From the NCBI GenBank assembly GCA_903970315.1, contig CAJCIJ010000200.1:1-5148 (forward strand): a DNA stretch of 5,148 nucleotides, written 5' to 3'. Positions 1 to 5,148 of the stretch are shown in pieces. The translations under genes were made by a program, and so were the position numbers. Position 1 is the first letter of the stretch; every line of letters starts with the position of its first letter. Under the pieces are notes generated by a model that worked only from the letters and a program-made list of their open reading frames with translations, did no database searches and had not been told where the DNA came from. The stretch is from Actinomycetota bacterium (GTDB lineage: Bacteria; Actinomycetota; Thermoleophilia; Solirubrobacterales; Solirubrobacteraceae).

Positions 1-62
1 GCGGCGCGTTCCTCGGTGTCGGCGTCGCCGGGCTCGGGGCTCCTATAGGGCTGATCAGGCAT
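1..62 (-). CDS. N-terminus of an unidentified fourth operon gene (partial)
   Basis: An ATG at 62-60 opens a frame that has no stop through the left edge of the window. The visible 20 residues begin MPDQPYRSPEPGDAD and are polar, acidic and proline-rich. The start is supported by an AGGAG Shine-Dalgarno sequence six bases upstream (69-73), the best in the window. It lies 27 bp after the permease stop on the same strand, so it is probably co-transcribed with the exporter genes. No domain or membrane segment is visible in so short a piece, and I do not recognise the protein. A disordered, charged N-terminus like this is common ahead of membrane proteins in actinobacteria, but that is only a hint. 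Confidence concerns the existence of the gene, not its function. Confidence 0.65.
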   Translation of the reverse strand, partial: MPDQPYRSPEPGDADTEERA

Positions 63-68
63 GACGGA

Positions 69-73
69 CTCCT
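69..73 (-). promoter_or_regulatory. Ribosome binding site for the gene starting at 62
   Basis: On the minus strand the sequence reads AGGAG, then six bases, then ATG. This is a near-consensus Shine-Dalgarno site at a good distance, and it is the main evidence that the frame leaving the left edge is a real gene. Confidence 0.7.
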
Positions 74-89
74 GGCTTTCGCGGGTGGC

Positions 90-1313
90 TCACTCGAAGC
101 GCAGCGCCTGGATGGGCCGCATCGCGGCCGCGCGCGCCGCCGGGTAGGTGCCGAAGAACAGGCCCGAGAGCCCGGCTGCACCGAAGGCGAGGAAGATGGA
201 GTAGGTCGCGACCTCGGGCTGGACGCCGGCAATCTTGAACTGGCTGCCTGCGATTCCCACGAGCACCCCCGCCAGCCCGCCGAACAGCGAGATCAGGAGC
301 GCCTCGCTGAGGAACTGGGTGAGGATGTCGCTACGCCGGGCACCGACCGCCTTGCGGATCCCGATCTCGCGCGTGCGCTCGGTGACGGACACGAGCATGA
401 TGTTCATCACGCCGATGCCACCCACCAGCAGCGAGATGGCTGCGACCTCGCCGAGCAGGGTCGTAAAGACGCTCGAGGTCGAGTTGGATGCTTCCAGCAG
501 CGATCCCTCATTGAGCACCTGAAAGCCCGGTTCCGAGGTGTCCTTGATCTTGTGGCGTTCCTCGATGATCTGGGTGACCTCGGCTTCGGCTTCGGACAGG
601 GTCGATGCGGACTTGCCCTCAACCGTGATGGAGTCGATCGACCCATAGCCGGTCAGCGAGTCCTGCACGGTGGTGATCGGAGCGATCACCACGTCGTCTT
701 CGTTGGTGGCACCGTTTGAGCCCTTGGCGGCGAGCACGCCGGCGATCGTGAAGTTGGCGCCGTCAACCTTGACGGTGTCGCCGACCGGGCTTGTGCCATC
801 GAGCCCGAGTTCTTCGACGATCGTCTGCCCGATCAGGATCACCTTGCTGTGCTTGCCAACGTCTTCTGAGCTCAGAGCGGAGCCTTCGGCGACCTTGTAG
901 TTGCGGGCCTGCAGGTAGGACGGCGTGGTGCCCACAAATGAGCTGGGCGTGACCGTCGCCGAGCCGTAGACCATCGTCACCGAGCTTGCGTCCACCACCG
1001 GCGACGCGCTCTTTACCTCCGGCGCAAGCCCCGGGTTCTGGAGCGCTTCGGCATCGGCCTTGGTCAAGGAGACCGATTCGGCGCCCGAGGAGCGCCCGGC
1101 GCCCCGGAAGCCGCCGCCGGCGATCACCTGCAGCACGTTGGTCCCAAGGCCCTGAATGCGCGATTGGACCGCCTGGGAGGAGCCGTTGCCGACGGCGATC
1201 AGGATGATCACCGAGGCCACGCCGATGGTCATGCCCAGGATGGTCAGTCCCGAGCGCAGCTTGTTGGCCGCGATCCCGCCCCATGCGATGCGCAGCGTTC
1301 CCAGGCCGACCAT
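90..1313 (-). CDS. MacB/FtsX-family ABC transporter permease
   Basis: This 407-residue protein has the full architecture of a MacB-type permease without a fused ATPase. Residues 1-20 are a basic amphipathic start, followed by membrane segment 1 (about 21-43). A long extracytoplasmic domain (about 44-283) corresponds to the MacB_PCD region. Three more membrane segments lie at about 284-312, 334-356 and 370-391. The stretch GGIGVMNIMLVSVTERTREI (298-317), the following IGIRKAVGAR, and the C-terminus RPIQALRFE are hallmarks of the family. The family couples ATP hydrolysis to export or extracytoplasmic mechanical work. ATG at 1313 is chosen because GGTGGGG lies eight bases upstream. A GTG at 1319 overlaps the ATPase stop (GTGA) but has no properly spaced site. 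The gene follows the ATPase by only 2 bp, so translation is probably coupled. A Gly-rich loop at residues 65-74 (AGGGFRGAGR) resembles the tail of the fusion protein encoded upstream. The substrate is unknown. Confidence 0.93.
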   Translation of the reverse strand: MVGLGTLRIAWGGIAANKLRSGLTILGMTIGVASVIILIAVGNGSSQAVQSRIQGLGTNVLQVIAGGGFRGAGRSSGAESVSLTKADAEALQNPGLAPEVKSASPVVDASSVTMVYGSATVTPSSFVGTTPSYLQARNYKVAEGSALSSEDVGKHSKVILIGQTIVEELGLDGTSPVGDTVKVDGANFTIAGVLAAKGSNGATNEDDVVIAPITTVQDSLTGYGSIDSITVEGKSASTLSEAEAEVTQIIEERHKIKDTSEPGFQVLNEGSLLEASNSTSSVFTTLLGEVAAISLLVGGIGVMNIMLVSVTERTREIGIRKAVGARRSDILTQFLSEALLISLFGGLAGVLVGIAGSQFKIAGVQPEVATYSIFLAFGAAGLSGLFFGTYPAARAAAMRPIQALRFE

Positions 1314-1315
1314 GC

Positions 1316-2221
1316 TCACTGCCCCACCGTGCCCGCGGCGGTCGTGGGATGGGCGGATTTCTGGCGCAGCACGGGCGGGACGTCCTCGATGGCGCACAGG
1401 CGCCTGTCGTCGACAATGCGGCCGTCGGAGAGGCGCAGGACGCGTTTGGCCTGCGCCGCGACGTCGGGCTCATGCGTGATCAAAACCACCGTGCGCCCCT
1501 GCGTGTTCAGGCGCGCGAAGATGCGCAGGATCTCCTCGGTGGCGTGCGAGTCAAGGTTGCCCGTGGGCTCATCGGCGAGGATCAGGGCCGGGTTCACCAC
1601 GATTGCCCGCGCCACGGCCACGCGCTGCTGCTCGCCGCCGGAGAGCTCCGAGGGCTGGTGGCGTGCGCGCCTGCCGATGCCCACCGCCTCGAGCGCCGCT
1701 GTGGCCCGACGCCGGCGCTCGGGCCTGCTCAGGCCGGCGTAGGCCATCGGCAGTTCCACGTTTGCCTGTGCGCTGGTGCGCGGGATCAGGTTGAAGCTCT
1801 GAAAGACAAATCCGATCTTGCGGTTGCGCAGGTCCGAGAGGTCGTCCTCGTCGAGGTGGCTGACGTCCACACCGTCGATCAGGTAGCGGCCGCTTGAGGG
1901 GATGTCCAGGCAGCCCAGGATGTTCATCAGCGTGCTCTTGCCGCTGCCCGAGCTGCCCATGATCGCCACGAAGTCGCCGCGTTGGATCTGCAGCGAGACA
2001 TCGCGCAGCGCCCGCACCTTGATCTGCCCGAGCGCGAAGGTCTTTGAAACCTCGTGCACCTCGATGACCGGGGGCCGGCGACGGCCGTCGTGCCCACTTA
2101 CAACCGGGCGATTGCGGGGTGCACGCGGCCGCACGGGACCGTCAAACGGGACGCCGCGGGGATGCGCGTTTGGCGGCGCGCCGCCGCCGCGGCCAGGGCG
2201 TAAGCGCCTGTGGGGTGCCAT
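1316..2221 (-). CDS. MacB/LolD-type ABC transporter ATP-binding protein
   Basis: This cytoplasmic ATPase powers the adjacent permease. Numbered from the ATG at 2221 (301 residues), all nucleotide-binding motifs are intact: Walker A GSSGSGKST (89-97), Q-loop Gln141 in FVFQSFNL, signature LSGGEQQR (193-200), Walker B ALILADEP (212-219, catalytic Glu218) and H-loop His250 in LITHEPD. The D-loop region GNLDS follows Walker B. The sequence between motifs (NVELPMAYAG) is typical of the MacB/LolD/YknY group. The ATG overlaps the fusion-protein stop by one base (TGATG), which suggests coupled translation. That start gives an unusual Arg/Pro/Gly-rich extension of about 51 residues before the first conserved strand (VIEVHEVSKTF). 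GTG at 2134 is the only later start outside the core and would leave about 22 residues before it; it has only a weak GACGG site. A 30-residue C-terminal extension follows the usual end (LSDGRIVDDR). The family call is very secure; the exact start is not. Confidence 0.93.
   Translation of the reverse strand: MAPHRRLRPGRGGGAPPNAHPRGVPFDGPVRPRAPRNRPVVSGHDGRRRPPVIEVHEVSKTFALGQIKVRALRDVSLQIQRGDFVAIMGSSGSGKSTLMNILGCLDIPSSGRYLIDGVDVSHLDEDDLSDLRNRKIGFVFQSFNLIPRTSAQANVELPMAYAGLSRPERRRRATAALEAVGIGRRARHQPSELSGGEQQRVAVARAIVVNPALILADEPTGNLDSHATEEILRIFARLNTQGRTVVLITHEPDVAAQAKRVLRLSDGRIVDDRRLCAIEDVPPVLRQKSAHPTTAAGTVGQ
1322..1328 (-). promoter_or_regulatory. Ribosome binding site deciding the permease start
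   Basis: GGTGGGG on the minus strand lies eight bases before the ATG at 1313, inside the last codons of the ATPase gene. It favours this ATG over the GTG at 1319, which would be only two bases from the site. Confidence 0.5.
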
Positions 2222-4233
2222 CAACCGCCGCCCCGGAAGCCTCCGCCGGCGAAACCGCCGCCACCGGCGAAACCGCCGCCACCGAGCCCGCCACCCCCGA
2301 GGGTGCCGCTCGAGGATCGGCCCAGCCGCGAGAGCAGGCTGGAGGCTGTGGAGGTGGTCGACCGCGCGACCGGCAGGACCACACGTTCACCGGCCTTCAG
2401 ACCGCTGACGATGATCGTCGAGCTGTTGCCGGCCAGGCCCTCCACAACGCGCCTGCGGACCTGCTTTTGCCCTTCGATGACCGTCACGCTGTCGTCTGTT
2501 ATCGCGCTTGTGGGGACGTTGACGCCTTCCTGCTGCTTGACCACGACTTCGGCGGTGGCGCTCATGCCGGGCTTCATCCCGGCCTTGACCTGATCGAGCT
2601 GGAACGTGACGTCGTAGGTAACGGCGCCGCTTGAGCTGGTGGGGAGCGTGGCGACACTGATCACGTGAGCGGCCAGCTTGGCGCCTTCCAGCGCTTCGAC
2701 TGTCACTGTCGCGGGCTGGCCGACGTGGACGTTGATGATTTCCGACTCGCTCAGCGGCACCACCAGCTGGTAGCCCTGGAGGTTCTCAAGTTCGATGAAC
2801 GGATCAGAGCTGCTGGAGCTTGTGCTCGATTGGCTGCCACTTGAGTCCGTGCCCGTCGAGTTTGACCCGGCCGTGGTGGACCCGGTGCCGGTTGCGCTGG
2901 ACCCTGAGCCAGTGGCGCTGGAGCCGGACCCTGCCGTGCTCGAGCCTGAGCCAGTGGCGCTGGAGCCGGACCCTGCCGTCGTGGACCCTGAGCCGGCCGT
3001 GCCTGCGGTGCTCGTCCCGGTGCCGCTTGCGCTCGAGCCGTCGGAACTGGTGCTCGATGAGCCGCTGCCGGAGACCGTCGCGCCGACGGAGTCGGCAATT
3101 GAGGCGACGGTGCCGCTTGCGGGCGAGCGCAGCTTGGTGTCTTCGACCTGGAGGCGCGCGCTCTGCAGCGACAGTTCGGCCGTTTGCAGGCTGGTTTCGT
3201 CGCTGACCAGGGAGGCGTGCGTCGGCGGTGCCGCCTTGGCCTTGTTGGCGGCCAGAGTGGACTCCAGCGACTGCTTGGCGCTTGTCACGCTCGCCTCGGC
3301 TGCCAGGATCGACTCGTGGTCTCTGCTCTTGGTCGAGGCCAGGTTGTCCTTGGCGGTGGTCAGCTGACTTTCTGCGTTGGCGATCGACTCTTCTTCCTTG
3401 AGCTTGGTCTGCGCCTGGTTGTTCTGAGCGCTTGAGATCGAGTTCTTGTCCTGGGCCACCTTTGCGGCGTCGGATTTTTCGGCGGCGCTGGCCGAGCTCA
3501 CCTTGCCTTCGGCGGCGCTGACCGCGCTGGCGTTGGGCGGCGATTGTGCCTGGGCCGCGGCAAGGGCGCGATCGGCTTCGGCCAGCTGGGCTTGCGCTTC
3601 GGCGAGTGCCTGTTCGTCGCTTGTGCGCTGGCTGGTGTCCTCGCTGACGGCCTGTTGCTGGCTTGCGGCGCCCAGCACTGCCTGCGCCCTGTCGTCTTTG
3701 AGCGCAAGTTCGTCCTGGGCTATCGCGGCGCGCCCGGAGACCTTGTCGGACTTGGCCGTTTCCCTGGCTTGGCGCAGCGAGCGTTTGGCCGAGGTCACCG
3801 ACGCTCGGCTCTGGGCGGCGCTGACCCTGTCCTCGGTTATGTCCTCGGGCGTGAGCCCTTCCTCGGCCGCTTCCAGGCGCGCCTGCGCCGCCTCGAGGTT
3901 GATTTCGGCCGTGCGCAGGTCCGACGTGGCGCTTGACGATTCGATCTCAGCGAGCAGCTCGCCGGCGCTGACGTGTTCGCCCACGCCCACGTAGAGCGCC
4001 TCCAGGGTGCCACTGGTGGCGAAGTTGACGCCGATGTCGGAGTCCGATTGCAGCGTGCCGCTGCCGGAGACGGTGGACTGCACCACGCCTTCGGCGGCGG
4101 TCGCGGTACGGGTCGTGGCGGCAGACTGGGAGGAGGCAGGGCCCACCTCCAGCGCGCCGGCGACGACCGCGGCGACGCACATCGCACCAAGCAGCCCAGC
4201 GACCGGGCGCGAGCTTGAGCGGATGGGTTTCAC
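2221..4233 (-). CDS. MacA/YknX-like membrane fusion protein with long hairpin, Ser/Gly/Thr insert and Gly-rich tail
   Basis: This is the adaptor subunit of the ABC exporter, anchored in the membrane and acting outside it. Numbered from GTG 4233 (670 residues): basic start and a single hydrophobic anchor or signal (about 10-30); first half of the lipoyl domain (about 66-101, SGTLEALYVGVGEHVSAGEL); a long helical hairpin (about 103-367) rich in Ala, Gln, Ser and Glu, with its turn at SPPN (231-234); second lipoyl half (LRSPASGTVASI, 368-379); an 89-residue Ser/Gly/Thr/Ala stretch (388-476); a beta-barrel (about 479-566, ending KPGMSATAEVVV); a membrane-proximal domain (about 567-620, VNVPTSAI and SGLKAGERVVLP); and a Gly/Phe tail (646-670). 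MacA-type proteins are usually about 370-400 residues, so this one is much longer, mainly in the hairpin, insert and tail. GTG 4233 is chosen because it sits just before the basic and hydrophobic segment. The frame is open upstream to a TTG at 4446, but that part does not look like protein. No good ribosome site precedes the GTG; a short leader frame overlaps it. The gene heads the operon. Confidence 0.88.
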   Translation of the reverse strand: MKPIRSSSRPVAGLLGAMCVAAVVAGALEVGPASSQSAATTRTATAAEGVVQSTVSGSGTLQSDSDIGVNFATSGTLEALYVGVGEHVSAGELLAEIESSSATSDLRTAEINLEAAQARLEAAEEGLTPEDITEDRVSAAQSRASVTSAKRSLRQARETAKSDKVSGRAAIAQDELALKDDRAQAVLGAASQQQAVSEDTSQRTSDEQALAEAQAQLAEADRALAAAQAQSPPNASAVSAAEGKVSSASAAEKSDAAKVAQDKNSISSAQNNQAQTKLKEEESIANAESQLTTAKDNLASTKSRDHESILAAEASVTSAKQSLESTLAANKAKAAPPTHASLVSDETSLQTAELSLQSARLQVEDTKLRSPASGTVASIADSVGATVSGSGSSSTSSDGSSASGTGTSTAGTAGSGSTTAGSGSSATGSGSSTAGSGSSATGSGSSATGTGSTTAGSNSTGTDSSGSQSSTSSSSSDPFIELENLQGYQLVVPLSESEIINVHVGQPATVTVEALEGAKLAAHVISVATLPTSSSGAVTYDVTFQLDQVKAGMKPGMSATAEVVVKQQEGVNVPTSAITDDSVTVIEGQKQVRRRVVEGLAGNSSTIIVSGLKAGERVVLPVARSTTSTASSLLSRLGRSSSGTLGGGGLGGGGFAGGGGFAGGGFRGGG
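2248..2283 (-). repeat. Two tandem 18-bp units encoding the Gly-rich tail
   Basis: GGCGAAACCGCCGCCACC (plus strand) occurs twice back to back, at 2248-2265 and 2266-2283, without mismatch. It encodes repeated GGGGFA-type units of the fusion-protein tail. Imperfect further units flank it on both sides. Six-codon periods can expand or contract in frame by slippage. Confidence 0.8.
2903..2979 (-). repeat. 35-bp perfect direct repeat, 42-bp period, in the Ser/Gly/Thr insert
   Basis: The 35 bases at 2903-2937 are repeated exactly at 2945-2979, an offset of 42 bp or 14 codons. In the fusion-protein frame the unit reads approximately TAGSGSSATGSGSS. Surrounding DNA carries shorter, diverged versions of the same unit. 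The period is a whole number of codons, so copy-number change would keep the frame. This points to recent in-frame duplication within the insert. Confidence 0.85.
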
Positions 4234-4286
4234 GAGCGGTCGATGGGCGCTGCCCGGTCCATGCTCGGATCCTGTCGCACGCGCAT
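4230..4286 (-). other. Possible 18-codon leader frame coupled to the fusion-protein start
   Basis: On the minus strand ATG at 4286 opens a short frame (MRVRQDPSMDRAAPIDRS) whose TGA stop overlaps the proposed GTG start of the fusion protein as GTGA. A GGGA sequence lies four bases before its ATG. The GTG itself has no convincing ribosome site, so ribosomes terminating here could reinitiate on it. The peptide has no run of a single amino acid that would suggest classical attenuation. It could equally be chance in GC-rich DNA. Confidence 0.3.
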
Positions 4287-4454
4287 AAGTTCCCGGCAAG
4301 CCCAAGTCTAAGGAGCAATAAAGACGCCTTCGCCCGCATCGGCCGTCGTGGACCCCGGCGCCACCGTCGTGACCGCCGACCCTTTCGCCAACAGCGGCGT
4401 GGGGCGGCGCGCCGATCAAGGCGCTGGTCACCCCGCTAGCCTTCAACGGCGGCT
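4234..4454. promoter_or_regulatory. Divergent intergenic region, promoters expected for both sides
   Basis: This stretch separates the leftward exporter operon from the rightward PRC/MgtE_N gene and must hold promoters for both unless they lie inside the genes. Its most AT-rich part is about 4284-4325. There, TAGACT on the minus strand (4305-4310) could be a -10 element for the operon and would place the transcript start just ahead of the short leader frame. No matching -35 hexamer is seen 16-18 bases upstream of it. I see no convincing promoter for the rightward gene, no hairpin terminator, and no clear operator dyad. Confidence 0.35.
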
Positions 4455-5148
4455 ATGGCACAAACCGTTGTGCATCTTTCATCCGTGGCCGGCAGTCCGC
4501 TGCTGGATTCCGGGGGAGCGCGGCTGGGACGCGTCGAAGACGTGATCGCGCGGCTGGGCATGGGGGACGGCCTGCCGCTGGTGGCCGGTCTGAAGGCGCG
4601 CATAGGCGGACGCGAACTGTTCGTACCCGTAGATCGCGTCGCTGCCCTGGGCCCGTCGGCGGCACGCACTTCGACCACCAAGCTCAACCTGGCCCACTTC
4701 GAGCGGCGCGCCGGCGAGGTGCTGCTGCGCGCCGACGTGCTCGGCCACAGCCTCATCGACGTCGGCGGCGCGCGTCTGGTTGCCGCGCGCGAGGTGGAGC
4801 TTGCAAGCGCCGACGGCGTCTGGCGCGTTGCGGGCATCGACCCAAGCATGCGTGCGCGCATCCGGCGCCTGTTGCCCCGGCGAATGCGCGAACACGAGGA
4901 GACCCACGAGCGTTTCGTCGCCTGGTCACAGCTGGAGCCGTTCGTGGCGCACGTGCCCACGTCGCGCCTGCGCCTGGCGCACCGCCGGCTGACGCGCCTT
5001 CACCCCGCCCAGATAGCGGACCTGGTGGAGGCGGCTTCCCACGACGAGGGCGAGGAGATCCTGGAAGCGGTGGGCCACGACAAGGAGCTTGAGGCCGACA
5101 TTTTCCAAGAGCTCGACGAGGAGCACCAGCTGGAGTTCCTGCGCGAGC
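4455..5148 (+). CDS. PRC-barrel and MgtE_N domain protein (partial, C-terminus outside window)
   Basis: The frame starts at ATG 4455 and stays open for 231 codons to the right edge. An in-frame TAG at 4437-4439 rules out a longer start; GGCGG just before the ATG is a weak, rather close ribosome site. Residues about 15-62 (LLDSGGARLGRVEDVIARLG, then GGRELFVPVDRV) look like a PRC-barrel strand set. Residues about 86-130 (GEVLLRADVLGHSLIDVGG) look like a second one. Residues 131-150 are a basic helical linker. From about 165 on, the helical, acidic sequence (LHPAQIADLVEAASHDEGEE, then LEADIFQELDEEHQ) matches the MgtE_N domain, which in MgtE channels forms the cytoplasmic Mg2+-sensing part with CBS domains. 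Actinobacterial relatives commonly have PRC, MgtE_N and CBS domains without a channel; whether this one has CBS domains or a membrane part lies beyond the window. It is probably a cytoplasmic divalent-metal sensor or transporter accessory. It is transcribed away from the exporter operon. Confidence 0.85.
   Translation, partial: MAQTVVHLSSVAGSPLLDSGGARLGRVEDVIARLGMGDGLPLVAGLKARIGGRELFVPVDRVAALGPSAARTSTTKLNLAHFERRAGEVLLRADVLGHSLIDVGGARLVAAREVELASADGVWRVAGIDPSMRARIRRLLPRRMREHEETHERFVAWSQLEPFVAHVPTSRLRLAHRRLTRLHPAQIADLVEAASHDEGEEILEAVGHDKELEADIFQELDEEHQLEFLRE

Noticed and set aside
2221..2300. CCG/GCC-rich repeats as a possible terminator or CRISPR-like array
   Set aside because: The units are short (18 bp), lack spacers, do not form a stem followed by a T-run, and lie inside the coding frame of the Gly-rich tail.
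2795..3367. Plus-strand open frame of 190 codons with PVALEPDPAV-type repeats
   Set aside because: It is the antisense reading of the Ser/Gly/Thr linker and hairpin of the fusion protein. The repeats follow directly from the 42-bp DNA repeat, and the sense frame has clear family domains.
3446..3994. Plus-strand open frame of 182 codons, rich in Ala, Ser and Leu
   Set aside because: It is antisense to the hairpin-coding region. Long antisense frames are expected in GC-rich genes, and no domain is recognisable.
4177..4233. Lipoprotein signal around Cys19 of the fusion protein
   Set aside because: The residues before the cysteine are G-A-M, which do not fit a lipobox (usually Leu at -3 and Ala or Gly at -1). 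An uncleaved anchor is more likely.
4400..4420. GGCGCGCC palindrome in the intergenic region as an operator
   Set aside because: A single 8-bp GC palindrome is common in DNA of this composition and has no second copy or extended symmetry.
4234..4446. Upstream extension of the fusion protein to a TTG at 4446
   Set aside because: The extra 71 residues look like translated intergenic DNA and would push the membrane anchor far inside the protein. The basic and hydrophobic N-terminus starts at GTG 4233.
4436..4960. Minus-strand open frame of 174 codons opposite the MgtE_N gene
   Set aside because: Its composition (Arg/Ser/Pro-rich) is that of an antisense shadow, while the plus-strand frame shows PRC and MgtE_N patterns and a stop-bounded start.

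Overview
This is GC-rich DNA (roughly two thirds G+C by eye) with closely packed genes and frequent GTG starts. That suggests a high-GC actinobacterium. The mix of a MacAB-like exporter and a PRC-barrel/MgtE_N protein would fit a Thermoleophilia/Solirubrobacterales-type genome, but this taxonomic placement is inference, not something the sequence proves.

From right to left, on the minus strand, lies a compact operon. It starts at about 4233 with a 670-residue membrane fusion (periplasmic-adaptor-type) protein. It continues with a MacB/LolD-type ABC ATPase (stop/start overlap TGATG at 2219-2223) and a MacB/FtsX-family permease (2-bp gap, good ribosome binding site). A fourth gene follows whose start at 62 has a strong AGGAG site and which runs out of the window at base 1. 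The first three together make a MacAB/YknXYZ-type export machine: the ATPase drives the four-segment permease, and the fusion protein extends outward from the membrane to channel or deliver the substrate. The substrate cannot be read from the sequence.

A divergent intergenic region of about 220 bp (4234-4454) separates this operon from a plus-strand gene. That gene begins at 4455 and is still open at the right edge. It encodes two PRC-barrel-like segments followed by the start of an MgtE_N (Mg2+-sensor-like) domain.

The unusual part of the window is the fusion protein. It has a very long, nearly symmetric helical hairpin, an 89-residue stretch of almost only Ser/Gly/Thr/Ala inside its lipoyl domain (partly built from a 42-bp DNA repeat), and a 25-residue Gly-rich C-terminal tail. 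A 22-bp stretch coding that tail recurs with one mismatch in the permease gene. I see no mobile elements, RNA genes, CRISPR arrays or defence genes, and no clear sign of a wholly new system.
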